Part shown: positions 18,170-25,792 of the stretch, piece after piece
How positions within the stretch are numbered: the stretch's first letter is position 1
Layout: every line of letters starts with the position of its first letter
Assembly (NCBI RefSeq): GCF_000026225.1
Contig: NC_011740.1
Coordinates: 2,976,001 to 3,040,000 of the forward strand
Origin: Escherichia fergusonii ATCC 35469
GTDB lineage: Bacteria; Pseudomonadota; Gammaproteobacteria; Enterobacterales; Enterobacteriaceae
Direction of reading: 5' to 3'
Length of the DNA stretch: 64,000 nt
The notes under the pieces: generated by a model
What the model saw: only the letters and a program-made list of their open reading frames with translations
Told to the model about the DNA's origin: nothing
Database searches by the model: none
Made by a program: the position numbers and the translations under genes

Positions 18170-18173
18170 AAAG

Positions 18174-18308
18174 TCATATCCATTCAGGTATTTTAATTGC
18201 TGCATAAGCAAAATTACGAAAACCAGCACATCGCAAGGACTTACGCCAGTTTACTTGTGCATCAATTCCACGCAACACATCTTGCTGGGCCAGTAGCTCA
18301 ATCCTTTA
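18174..18308 (-). pseudogene. Orphan toxin 3'-end fragment (module 6)
   Basis: Open frame of about 44 codons ending TGA (18174-18176), with residues ELLAQQDVLRGID and then WRKSLRCAGFRNFA. It has no start and is closed upstream by a stop. The WRxSLRxAGFRNxA string recurs in the fragment at 19448-19543, so the two derive from related C-terminal domains. It lies directly upstream of an immunity-like remnant, the order expected of an Rhs-CT toxin tail. The remaining 18309-18434 holds no ORF I would call. Confidence 0.5.
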
Positions 18309-18434
18309 TACACACTCTAACCGACGTACTTCAACTCACCATATTGTTATTTTCGTTCGCTGCTCTGGTGATTAAGGAAAAAATGACAGAATATTTAGTG
18401 CTGAACAAAAATATAAAACCTGGATATTTAAAAA

Positions 18435-18767
18435 CTAATTAATACACCGCTGACATTCATTAATAAACTCTAACTCCTCTATAATCTTACAACACCATTT
18501 ATAAACCTTGTGTTCATAAGGATTTCTTATAACAAAACCCTCAGCAAATACATATTGCTGTAAGTTTTCATCAATTGGCATAAACATATAAATATAATCA
18601 CCTTCATTTATACAAACCGACTCTCCTGAAAATGTCTTAACATAATCAGTTTGGGTAAGACCAACAATATCAATATCCTGTATTCTTTCATTATCAAAAT
18701 CTTCAAAAATACGATCCTCTAATCTATTATTTTTCAGAGGATTTTTCATAAAATTATTGACATTCAT
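18435..18767 (-). CDS. Small acidic protein, probable orphan immunity protein (module 5)
   Basis: Intact ORF. I prefer the ATG at 18767 (MNVNNFMKNPLK), which has GAGG eight bases upstream, over the ATG at 18788. That gives 110 aa. The protein is acidic, without TM segments, and has the low-GC composition and size of polymorphic-toxin immunity proteins. No family is recognised. It follows a toxin-end fragment (NELSLPVEWTEKLFNPT, stop at 18805-18807) by 37 bases. Function rests on context and composition only. Confidence 0.6.
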   Translation of the reverse strand: MNVNNFMKNPLKNNRLEDRIFEDFDNERIQDIDIVGLTQTDYVKTFSGESVCINEGDYIYMFMPIDENLQQYVFAEGFVIRNPYEHKVYKWCCKIIEELEFINECQRCIN

Positions 18768-18804
18768 GCTTAAAACCTCATTGATCAACCGATACTGGAT
18801 TTGG

Positions 18805-18912
18805 TTATGTAGGATTGAATAATTTTTCAGTCCACTCTACGGGTAAGCTAAGTTCATTCCCTGCAGTGGTACATAGATAATTTTTCAGTATTAATAAATA
18901 CATTTTTGACAT
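18805..18912 (-). pseudogene. Orphan toxin 3'-end fragment (module 5)
   Basis: A 35-codon frame (ATG at 18910-18912, probably not a true start) reading ...YLCTTAGNELSLPVEW and ending LFNPT with TAA at 18805-18807. It looks like the last residues of a larger domain whose 5' part is missing. The same arrangement (tail, short gap, small acidic ORF) recurs in this region. Confidence 0.4.
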
Positions 18913-18992
18913 GATTGGTTATCAATCAACACCTGTTTTTTAAAGCAACAGAATAACAGGAATAATTTATAATCCGCCATACAATAGTTAAT

Positions 18993-19419
18993 TTATAACT
19001 TCAAAATATATTCACAATAGTTATTTGTTTTTACTGATGTAAACAAATCATGTTCAATAATAATATACCCCACCATTTCATTTTCATTATTTATATTTTC
19101 ATAAATACCGGAACTAAGTTCAAACCCATCAATATAATCAGATAATACGGATGTTCTGTTTGTACAAGATAAGCCATCAAAGAAATCAAATTTAATATGC
19201 ACCATTCTAAACCCAGTATTATTATATATTTCATCAGGAATATCACACTCATGCTTCAATGTTTTTGATGATATAGACATATTGACATCATCAATTCTGG
19301 CGTCCTCCCCTAAAAAACCATAAAATATATCTCTAACCCATTATCATCATAATAAAAAAACGGTTCACTTACGCTTTCCATTTTCCATGTTTTTTCTATT
19401 TTCTTAGCTTGTTTATCAT
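18993..19419 (-). pseudogene. Frameshifted immunity-like gene (module 4)
   Basis: The ATG at 19417-19419 has GAGG eight bases upstream and begins MINKLRK. It shifts frame to IEKTWKMESVSEPFFYYDDNG and shifts again to RDIFYGFLGEDARIDDVN. It then continues without a break into the 95-residue open frame MSISSKTLKHECDIP ... YCEYILKL (stop at 18993). Read together this is one plausible protein of about 140 aa interrupted by two indels, near 19397-19403 and 19325-19342. An intact shorter product from 19280 is possible but would lack the N-terminal third. Confidence 0.6.
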
Positions 19420-19447
19420 TGTGCTAACCTCATGATATCTAAATAGC

Positions 19448-19543
19448 TTATTGTTTACCCAGGGCAAGATTACGAAAGCCCGCTCCCCGCAAGGACTGAC
19501 GCCAGGTAGTTTCTGTCCATGGCTGCTTTTCGCATCTTACGTC
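19448..19543 (-). pseudogene. Orphan toxin 3'-end fragment (module 4)
   Basis: A 31-codon open frame, DVRCEKQPWTETTWRQSLRG then AGFRNLALGKQ and TAA (19448-19450). It shares the WRxSLRxAGFRNxA string with the fragment at 18174-18308. It stands 28 bases before the start of the frameshifted immunity-like gene. No start codon; a stop lies directly upstream. Confidence 0.45.
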
Positions 19544-19679
19544 TTAACCCTGCCTTGAATACCTTATCATTCGTCAAAATATTAATAGCGATGTGCCGAG
19601 TACAAAAAGTGTACCTCCGATAATCTTTCCCTGATTGTTTACACTGATATACTATCTCATTAGGTGGATTATTTCCCAT
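19470..19679 (-). CDS. Short hypothetical ORF, doubtful
   Basis: A 69-codon frame beginning MGNNPPNEIVYQCK, with several Cys and a basic C-terminal half. Its last third overlaps, in another frame, the conserved WRQSLRG fragment, so the C-terminal part is probably a frameshifted reading. It may be the middle of the same decayed toxin domain rather than a separate gene. I do not recognise it. Confidence 0.2.
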   Translation of the reverse strand: MGNNPPNEIVYQCKQSGKDYRRYTFCTRHIAINILTNDKVFKAGLRRKMRKAAMDRNYLASVLAGSGLS

Positions 19680-19847
19680 AAATATCCATCATGTTATTAT
19701 AAAGTCACAGTCATCCGTTCAAGCCATATAAACATACGAATCAGTTATCACTTAATAAAACTTTAGCATTTACCATGCTCATTCCCTTATATTATCAGCA
19801 CCTTTACTAAAATTGATAATCTATTCTGGGATATCCATATGCACAAA

Positions 19848-19916
19848 CTACTCTACTGATGGCAGAATTCCACCTTCAAATCTAACACCACGTAAATCGC
19901 AAGACTTATATTGAAA
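19848..19916 (-). pseudogene. Toxin-tail-like fragment (module 3)
   Basis: Short frame FQYKSCDLRGVRFEGGILP ending SVE and TAG (19848-19850). The pattern KS..LRG..F recalls the other tail fragments (RQSLRGAGF), but the match is short. The following bases to about 19690 contain only brief open stretches (MVNAKVLLSDN), so any partner immunity gene is gone. Confidence 0.3.
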
Positions 19917-19925
19917 GTGTATCAA

Positions 19926-20285
19926 TTAAAGTGGAACTTCATAATTCAATAGAATTAGAACACTATCCTCCAACTCCTTTCTCAGCAGGTCAGCCAATTC
20001 TGGTGTATCCATAACTGAAAATGTTTTATCCCTAACTCTAATTGAAAAACAAGATTTAGGATTCATCATCCCAAACTCTTCCGCAAGTAATATTGTAGAC
20101 TCTGAATTGTATTTTTTAATGCAGTCATCTATTATATCAATATCTTGATGAGAAAGAACCATTTCCGGTTCAAACATATAGTATACATCATTAAATATAT
20201 GATTATATTTTCTCCGAAGGCAATCTAATTTATTTTTTAGATCACTAAGCTCCGTTGTACAATAACATCTAATATCTATTGACAT
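19926..20285 (-). CDS. Small protein, probable orphan immunity protein (module 2)
   Basis: Intact 119-aa ORF, MSIDIRCYCTTELSD ... LLNYEVPL. Acidic, no TM segments, two Cys near the N-terminus. Its ATG overlaps the stop of the upstream fragment by one base (TAATG at 20283-20287). That is the coupling typical of toxin-immunity pairs. I do not recognise a named immunity family. Low GC compared with core genes in this window. Confidence 0.65.
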   Translation of the reverse strand: MSIDIRCYCTTELSDLKNKLDCLRRKYNHIFNDVYYMFEPEMVLSHQDIDIIDDCIKKYNSESTILLAEEFGMMNPKSCFSIRVRDKTFSVMDTPELADLLRKELEDSVLILLNYEVPL

Positions 20286-20440
20286 TATTCACACGTCCTG
20301 GCTCTATATTTCAATGGATAGCATTCAACAAACTCAGCATACACTTCATACAAACCATATAATTTTGCATCTGAATTTTTTCATAATTTCATATTAATTT
20401 ATCAAACAATCCGGCAGAGGCAGGATTTGGCAATTTCTTA
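20285..20440 (-). pseudogene. Orphan toxin 3'-end fragment (module 2)
   Basis: Two short pieces in neighbouring frames: LPNPASAGLFDKLI (about 20395-20440), then KNSDAKLYGLYEVYAEF continuing to YRARTCE with TAA at 20285-20287. The last codon runs directly into the start of the immunity-like ORF. Upstream catalytic sequence is absent. Confidence 0.45.
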
Positions 20441-20510
20441 TTTTTTGCGCAAAAAACATAAAAGATAACACCTCAGAATGTATCTTTGGATTAACAATTA
20501 AAGAAAAGAG

Positions 20511-20876
20511 TTACACTTCATAAAATATGATATTCTGACACTCAATTTTAATAAAAAGATCACCAGACTCCATAATAACAAAAGGTTTTGCCTCCCCATC
20601 CTCGTTACTTATTGTCAATAAAGCCACATATACACCAAAAAAAGTTTCATTTTCATGAAAATTATTCTTAATTTCAACCTTACTAAATTTCCTACAGTAT
20701 ACTTTATATATGCAACGTCCATCATAAGTGCTCCATATATCAACAACTATATCATTACCAGTATTAATGTATTCCATCCTCCCCAAACAAATGTCCTCAA
20801 TTTTTCTCATGCTAATTTCCCCAGACAGATATAACTCACGAACTTCCGGTCGTATATGTAACCCAACAAAAATCAA
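20511..20876 (-). CDS. Small protein, probable orphan immunity protein (module 1)
   Basis: 121-aa ORF starting at TTG (20874-20876). That TTG overlaps the TGA ending the upstream toxin-tail frame (VLDKNDNEITDT) as TTGA, so coupled re-initiation is the simplest explanation of the rare start. The protein reads LIFVGLHIRPEVREL ... ECQNIIFYEV; it is acidic with a beta-rich look and no TM segment. No named family recognised. It directly follows the Rhs-core remnant and so occupies the position of the immunity gene of the original Rhs protein. Confidence 0.6.
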   Translation of the reverse strand: MIFVGLHIRPEVRELYLSGEISMRKIEDICLGRMEYINTGNDIVVDIWSTYDGRCIYKVYCRKFSKVEIKNNFHENETFFGVYVALLTISNEDGEAKPFVIMESGDLFIKIECQNIIFYEV

Positions 20877-21093
20877 GTATCGGTTATCTCATTGTCATTT
20901 TTATCGAGCACTCGAGCATTTCCAATTATATTTTGATACTCTTCATGCTCAATATCGTCTGATAGTTAATTAATTCATTTATATTCCCACATAACAAACT
21001 TGATTCAATATAATGTAACGAATTCGGCACGTACTGATAAAGATTAATCACATCTGTCAGCGCATGGGGCATAGGATCGTTCTGGCTGAGTGC
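20873..21093 (-). pseudogene. Rhs core/C-terminal junction remnant
   Basis: The minus strand from 21093 reads ALSQNDPMPHALTDV then INLYQYVPNSLHYI. INLYQYVPN followed by a degenerate hydrophobic block is the characteristic end of the Rhs core, just before the variable toxin domain. The frame stops at 20926-20928. In the next frame, EHEEYQNIIGNARVLDKND continues to EITDT and TGA (20873-20875), a toxin tail. Everything upstream of 21093 in the core is missing: TAG precedes it. The recognition rests on motif memory. Confidence 0.65.
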
Positions 21094-21488
21094 CTATTTT
21101 TTAACGTGCTACCGCCCGTGCCGTTTCTGGCTTTACGGTTATTACCTTTTTAACAATGCTTTTGTCGAACTTTCCCAATGCGCATTTTAAGTTAGCTCAC
21201 CATAGTATCACCGCTATGGACCTGTCATCCTACTTTCCAGTAAGTCCGTTTTCGGTACTCCAACCGTGTCGGTTTAAAGGGGGAATCTGGCAACATACTG
21301 TAAGAAAATTTATGCAACCAACGCGACAGTGTTAGTTCATCGGTTGGTCAGGACACTAACCAAAATGAAAGGCGTGTTCCTAAATGAAAATAGCCTGTTT
21401 ATTGGTCTGGTAAGCGCAGTGCATCAGGCAATCCTTTATTTATCATTAGTCTCAGCCCGCCTTACCGGCGGGCTATTCATTTCCGTAA
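21094..21488. other. Gene-free stretch between Rhs remnant and gss
   Basis: No complete gene on either strand. On the minus strand two neighbouring frames give short protein-like strings (NAHWESSTKALLK and VKKVITVKPETARAVAR, about 21111-21190), possibly debris of a mobile gene or of the Rhs locus. I see no insertion-sequence ends. A GC-rich inverted repeat, AGCCCGCC-TTA-C-CGGCGGGCT, at 21455-21475 lies just beyond the gss stop and may terminate gss transcripts. Confidence 0.5.
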
Positions 21489-23348
21489 TTACTCTTTCAA
21501 CACAATTAACGGTTCAATATCACTCTCTTTTTTAATAACCAGAGAATCATCACCGCGTAAGCATGTGCCACCATAATTACCACCAACCGTAAATGTACAG
21601 ACCTGAATATATTTTCCGGCTACGTTTGGTAAGCACCATAGTTGCTGGTAAATATTTTTTTGCTCTGCAAACTTACCGCTGGTCTTATCAAGCAACTCTT
21701 CCTGGTGGCTCACCAGATCAATATTGCTCCCGCACCGACCGGCAATTGGCTTCACAGCATAGCCCGTACGGATCAGTTCGTCGTTTACCATAAAATCAGT
21801 GTCCAGTAAGTAACGATGATGCGGGAAAAGCGACCATAAGATAGGTAATATCGCTTTATTTCCTGGAATTACTGTCCATAAAGGCTCAAATACCAGCACT
21901 TCTGGACGCAGCAGAACATCGATCAGGCGCACCTCATTTTGCGGATGACCTGTACGAATTGGAACCGCAGCAAACTCTTTGTCACTCACTTCCCGGATTT
22001 GGTCGAAGGCGGTTTCCCACGCCCAGGTTTTCCAGACGCAATTGACCAACCGGCCTTCGCCGTCAATCAGCTGCCCGGCATCATCCCAGCGTAATTCTGC
22101 CAGTCCGCGCACTATTTTCGTTTCAAATCCTGCCTGATGAAGTGCCTGCTGCATAAACTGCGCGTGATAATTCTCTTCGATATCATCATCTTGCATAATA
22201 TGCACAAAAGGTCGTGCACGGCTATGTTTCCATGCCCCTGCCAGCTCGTTCAATAAGCCCTCAGCCGGGTTATGACCGTTGCCTTTGTAGCCCTGCTCCG
22301 CCCACTTCTCAAGAATCAATCCAGCTTCGGTATGGCAGGAAGCAGAATCAGCGTTGTATTCATAGACCTTTAGCCCGCGCTCATCCATACAAAAGTCCAT
22401 GCGCCCGGTGATCATATGGTGACGACGACGTTGCCAGGAAAGACGTAAACGTGGCCAAAGAATTTTGGGAATATCAAATAGCGCTAATAAGTTATCATCT
22501 TTCAGCACTTTGTCAGTGGCGTGAAGATACATTAAATGCAACTCGTTGGTTGCTTTGATTAACTCCTGCTCGGCGCTTTCGGTAATGGTGAAATACTGAC
22601 ATGGGTCCTGGTTAATCACCTGACCGTTCGCCTGAACGTAAGCGTTTTGTAGTGGATCCTGCTCATCCAGCCATTTCCCGTCAAACTGACCTTTATCTTC
22701 CAGACGAGCACCACGAATCTTCAGCGCATCACTGGCAATCTCCGGTTGTGGCAGGCTGTGTTGCGTATCATCAGTCTGGATCATCCAGCCCAAAATCGTC
22801 GTGTCATCGAAGGTGTCGCGCAGAGTATAACGCCCATTCTCCACAACCATCTCCAGTTCACGTGTCCATTGCTGCCCAGGAGGAAGCGGCGTGTGGATCA
22901 CATTCTGTTCGGCGATGCGGACTTTATTGCCATGCAATTGGGTAATAATGGCAACATGACCGGTATCTTTAAATTCACCGCCTTTATCCCAGATAAGTAA
23001 CGCACCAGCGACTGGCGCACGCGGTGAACCGTTCGGAAATGCCTGCAATGGCAGGATGTTGTCATTCACCACTTCACGCAGAAAACGCAGCGAGAAAATC
23101 TCCCACGCCATCCCTACGTCAGTGAACACTACCCCATAGTTAAGAAAGAGAAAACGGCGGGCGAACTCAACGCACTGCCATTTGTGCCCCATATATTCAT
23201 CATCGATGTAGCTGCGAAAAGCGGAATCATCTTCATATTCCCGTGGATCAAGGGAGCTGTAATCTGATGAGTAGATAGCTACACCACCGGGGGCGTAGCC
23301 CAATAATGTCCCAAAGGGGGCATCCTGACTGGTCGTTCCTTTGCTCAT
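21489..23348 (-). CDS. gss: Bifunctional glutathionylspermidine synthetase/amidase
   Basis: Makes and hydrolyses glutathionylspermidine in the cytoplasm. The start is set at MSKGTTSQ, giving 619 aa, the E. coli length; the upstream in-frame MLRLNY is weakly supported. The N-terminal CHAP-type amidase domain (about 1-195) has the catalytic Cys in KWQCVEFARR near residue 59 and His in GHVAII near 131. The C-terminal ATP-grasp synthetase domain (about 205-619) contains MDFCMDERGLKVYEYNADS. In K-12 it is followed by yghU; here an AraC regulator intervenes. Confidence 0.96.
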   Translation of the reverse strand: MSKGTTSQDAPFGTLLGYAPGGVAIYSSDYSSLDPREYEDDSAFRSYIDDEYMGHKWQCVEFARRFLFLNYGVVFTDVGMAWEIFSLRFLREVVNDNILPLQAFPNGSPRAPVAGALLIWDKGGEFKDTGHVAIITQLHGNKVRIAEQNVIHTPLPPGQQWTRELEMVVENGRYTLRDTFDDTTILGWMIQTDDTQHSLPQPEIASDALKIRGARLEDKGQFDGKWLDEQDPLQNAYVQANGQVINQDPCQYFTITESAEQELIKATNELHLMYLHATDKVLKDDNLLALFDIPKILWPRLRLSWQRRRHHMITGRMDFCMDERGLKVYEYNADSASCHTEAGLILEKWAEQGYKGNGHNPAEGLLNELAGAWKHSRARPFVHIMQDDDIEENYHAQFMQQALHQAGFETKIVRGLAELRWDDAGQLIDGEGRLVNCVWKTWAWETAFDQIREVSDKEFAAVPIRTGHPQNEVRLIDVLLRPEVLVFEPLWTVIPGNKAILPILWSLFPHHRYLLDTDFMVNDELIRTGYAVKPIAGRCGSNIDLVSHQEELLDKTSGKFAEQKNIYQQLWCLPNVAGKYIQVCTFTVGGNYGGTCLRGDDSLVIKKESDIEPLIVLKE

Positions 23349-23764
23349 GTAATTTAACCTTAACATTACAACCTGAGCAGTCTGGCGTGACTGTTGTGCT
23401 CTGTTTTACTGCTCAGCGACGATTACCGGACAGAGGTCCATTTATCATACACCTCATCACCACAGACTGCTGGCCCATAAAAAAAATTGATAAGCACAAT
23501 AATTCAGGGTTACTTAACTTTTGGTTTTATGGAGACTTTTTTTATTGCTACCTCATTCATCAGCTTTTTATCAGGATGTTTTTCTGCGAAATATGTTAAA
23601 GGGATAAAGTGATGAAGATTTCGCCATCCATAAGAAATGCTAACGTAAAGAGATAAATAACAGGCTATGGAATAAGGGGAAGTACTGATTCGTGCTTATT
23701 GTTGACCTGTTCTCGTGAAACGAGAAAGTCATTTAAGAAAATTTATCCGCCTCAGGAGTATGGT
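23349..23764. promoter_or_regulatory. Divergent intergenic region gss / araC-type gene
   Basis: 416 bases without an ORF. It must hold the promoters of gss (minus) and of the AraC-type gene (plus). A perfect inverted repeat TTCTCGT-GAA-ACGAGAA (23710-23726) sits about 40 bases before the regulator's ATG and could be a leader hairpin or operator. No confident -10/-35 pair was picked. Confidence 0.4.
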
Positions 23765-24526
23765 ATGCGCCTAAGTAGTAGCACGCCTTGTGTGGTGATC
23801 CTCACGAAGAAAAAGGTTGAGCTTAAAATCAATGAACACTCCCCTATGATCCTCCCGGAAAATAATCTGACCGTCATTGCCTGCAATAATAACAATATTG
23901 AATTCTCCTCAATGAGCAACACGATGGTGGTGCATATCAGCATGGAGGTAATCAATGATTATCTCCTCTTTCTCAATAAAAATTTAACCTGCGTTAAACC
24001 ATGGCCACGACAGAAACTACCGCTCATTTCCTGCCATAGCCGTACACCCGAAGTATTTGGCCTGGTGTCGTATCTTAATCAGGAAGAAAAAACGACGCCT
24101 TGCGAAATCGCCCTTAACCGCTCACTACTTTTTACTGTGCTTTCGAACTTTCTTGAACATAGCGGATTCATCGCGCTGCTTATGTATATGTTGCGCAGCA
24201 GCGTGCGTGACAGCGTTTGCCGGATTATTCAAAGTGATATTAAGCATTACTGGAGCCTGCGGCAAATCGCCAGCATTCTTTGCCTCAGCCCGAGTTTACT
24301 TAAAAAGAAGTTAAAAAACGAAAGTACCAGTTATAGCCAGATCATTACCGAGTGCCGAATGCGTTATGCCAGTAAGCAACTATTAATGGATGACAAAAAT
24401 ATTGCTCAAATATCACAAATGTGCGGCTATAACAGTACGTCTTATTTTATTTCCGTATTTAAATCTTTTTATGGCGTAACGCCAATGCATTATATTGCTG
24501 AGCATCGCCAGCATGTAATGCCCTGA
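23765..24526 (+). CDS. AraC/XylS-family transcriptional regulator
   Basis: 253-aa regulator; the start MRLSSSTPC is chosen because AGGAG lies 8 bases upstream. The N-terminal half (about 1-150) is a divergent sensing domain with no recognised ligand motif. The C-terminal half carries two helix-turn-helix units. The first, WSLRQIASILCLSPSLLKKKL, is near 165-185. The second, NIAQISQMCGYNSTSYFISV ... FKSFYGVTPMHY, is near 212-245. It resembles the Gad/AppY-type virulence or stress regulators in length and layout. Lower GC than neighbours and absent from this position in K-12 as I remember it, so probably acquired. It could regulate gss, yghU or unlinked genes. Confidence 0.85.
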   Translation: MRLSSSTPCVVILTKKKVELKINEHSPMILPENNLTVIACNNNNIEFSSMSNTMVVHISMEVINDYLLFLNKNLTCVKPWPRQKLPLISCHSRTPEVFGLVSYLNQEEKTTPCEIALNRSLLFTVLSNFLEHSGFIALLMYMLRSSVRDSVCRIIQSDIKHYWSLRQIASILCLSPSLLKKKLKNESTSYSQIITECRMRYASKQLLMDDKNIAQISQMCGYNSTSYFISVFKSFYGVTPMHYIAEHRQHVMP

Positions 24527-24595
24527 TCTGCCACCTGACAGCAGGCAATGAACTGCTACACTGCTTCAACACCACCACTCACAAGGCAGGTCATT

Positions 24596-25462
24596 ATGGC
24601 AGACAATACTTATCAACCCGCGAAAGTCTGGACGTGGGAGAAATCCGCAGGCGGCGCGTTCGCCAATATCAATCGCCCGGTTTCTGGTCCAACGCATGAG
24701 AAAACGCTGCCGGTGGGCAAGCACCCGTTGCAGCTCTATTCTCTGGGCACGCCAAACGGTCAGAAAGTGACAATTATGCTTGAAGAGCTGCTGGCGCTGG
24801 GCGTTACTGGTGCAGAGTACGACGCCTGGCTGATTCGTATTAGCGATGGCGATCAATTCTCCAGCGGCTTTGTCGAAGTGAACCCGAATTCGAAGATTCC
24901 GGCGCTGCGCGATCATACTCATAATCCGCCACTCCGCGTGTTTGAGTCAGGCTCGATTCTGCTTTATCTGGCGGAGAAATTTGGCTACTTCCTGCCGCAG
25001 GATCTGGCAAAACGGACCGAAACGCTGAACTGGCTGTTCTGGTTACAGGGTGCCGCGCCGTTCCTCGGCGGTGGTTTTGGTCACTTTTACCATTACGCGC
25101 CGGTGAAAATTGAATACGCCATCAACCGCTTTACCATGGAAGCCAAGCGCCTGCTCGACGTGCTGGATAAGCAACTGGCGCAGCATAAGTTTGTTGCGGG
25201 CGATGAGTACACCATTGCGGATATGGCAATCTGGCCGTGGTTTGGCAACGTTGTGTTAGGTGGTGTGTATGATGCCGCAGAGTTTCTTGATGCGGGCAGT
25301 TATAAACACGTGCAACGCTGGGCGCAAGAAGTGGGCGAACGTCCGGCAGTGAAACGTGGGCGTATTGTTAACCGCACCAACGGGCCGCTGAACGAGCAGT
25401 TACATGAGCGCCATGACGCCAGTGATTTTGAGACGAATACGGAAGATAAGCGCCAGGGGTAA
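24596..25462 (+). CDS. yghU: Glutathione S-transferase-like disulfide reductase YghU
   Basis: Nu-class GST with disulfide-bond reductase activity in E. coli. The start at MADNTYQPAKV gives 288 aa, the standard length; the upstream ATG at 24548 is less likely. The thioredoxin-like domain (about 40-130) has TPNGQKVTIMLEE and NPNSKIPALRDH, and the helical C-terminal domain contains FVAGDEYTIADMAIWPW near 205. It stands alone on the plus strand; a REP element follows. Confidence 0.96.
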   Translation: MADNTYQPAKVWTWEKSAGGAFANINRPVSGPTHEKTLPVGKHPLQLYSLGTPNGQKVTIMLEELLALGVTGAEYDAWLIRISDGDQFSSGFVEVNPNSKIPALRDHTHNPPLRVFESGSILLYLAEKFGYFLPQDLAKRTETLNWLFWLQGAAPFLGGGFGHFYHYAPVKIEYAINRFTMEAKRLLDVLDKQLAQHKFVAGDEYTIADMAIWPWFGNVVLGGVYDAAEFLDAGSYKHVQRWAQEVGERPAVKRGRIVNRTNGPLNEQLHERHDASDFETNTEDKRQG

Positions 25463-25490
25463 GTCGCAACATTGGCAGGCTTATAGCTAT

Positions 25491-25524
25491 GTAGCCGGAT
25501 AAAGCATTTACGCCGCATCCGGCT
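25491..25524. repeat. REP element between yghU and hybG
   Basis: GTAGCCGGATAAAGCATTTACGCCGCATCCGGCTTTTATC is a REP unit with the usual imperfect stem GCCGGAT...ATCCGGC. It lies between the convergent yghU (+) and hyb operon (-) 3' ends and can act on both transcripts. Confidence 0.85.
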
Positions 25525-25531
25525 TTTATCA

Positions 25532-25780
25532 TCACGCGCTGGTAATGTCGTAATCCATTTGGCGCAGCGCGTCTAATGTGGCTTTGGCTTCGTCTTCGTC
25601 GATGATGCTCATGGCAAATCCGACGTGCACCAGCACCCACTGGCCCAGCAGATCGGCAGGGTTACCTTCGCAAATCAGGGCGATATTCACGTCGCGCTTG
25701 ATACCACATACTTCAACCTGCGCAAGCTGGTGAATATCTTCACCGACAGCCAGCACCTGGCCTGGAACGCCAATACACAT
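25532..25780 (-). CDS. hybG: Hydrogenase-2 maturation chaperone HybG
   Basis: HypC-family chaperone (82 aa) that carries the Fe(CN)2CO cofactor with HypD to the large subunit HybC. The essential N-terminal Cys is at position 2 (MCIGVPGQV). The remainder forms the small beta-barrel. Last gene of the hyb operon, 12 bases after hybF. Confidence 0.96.
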
Positions 25781-25792
25781 TGTTAACTCCGG

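Noticed and set aside
18197..18442. Plus-strand 81-codon ORF in the AT-rich patch
   Set aside because: It runs antisense through the toxin-tail fragment that shares WRxSLRxAGFRN with another locus; the minus-strand reading explains the sequence better.
17641..20880. Possible CRISPR array, because of repeated motifs in an accessory region
   Set aside because: The similar segments are irregularly spaced, protein-level related and differ in sequence; there are no fixed-length direct repeats with spacers and no cas genes.
21094..21488. Insertion-sequence remnant beside gss
   Set aside because: No terminal inverted repeats, target duplication or transposase motif that I could recognise; only short protein-like strings.
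23712..23764. Longer N-terminus for the AraC-type regulator
   Set aside because: The internal ATG at 23765 has a good AGGAG at normal spacing; the upstream start lacks one and its leader contains a hairpin.
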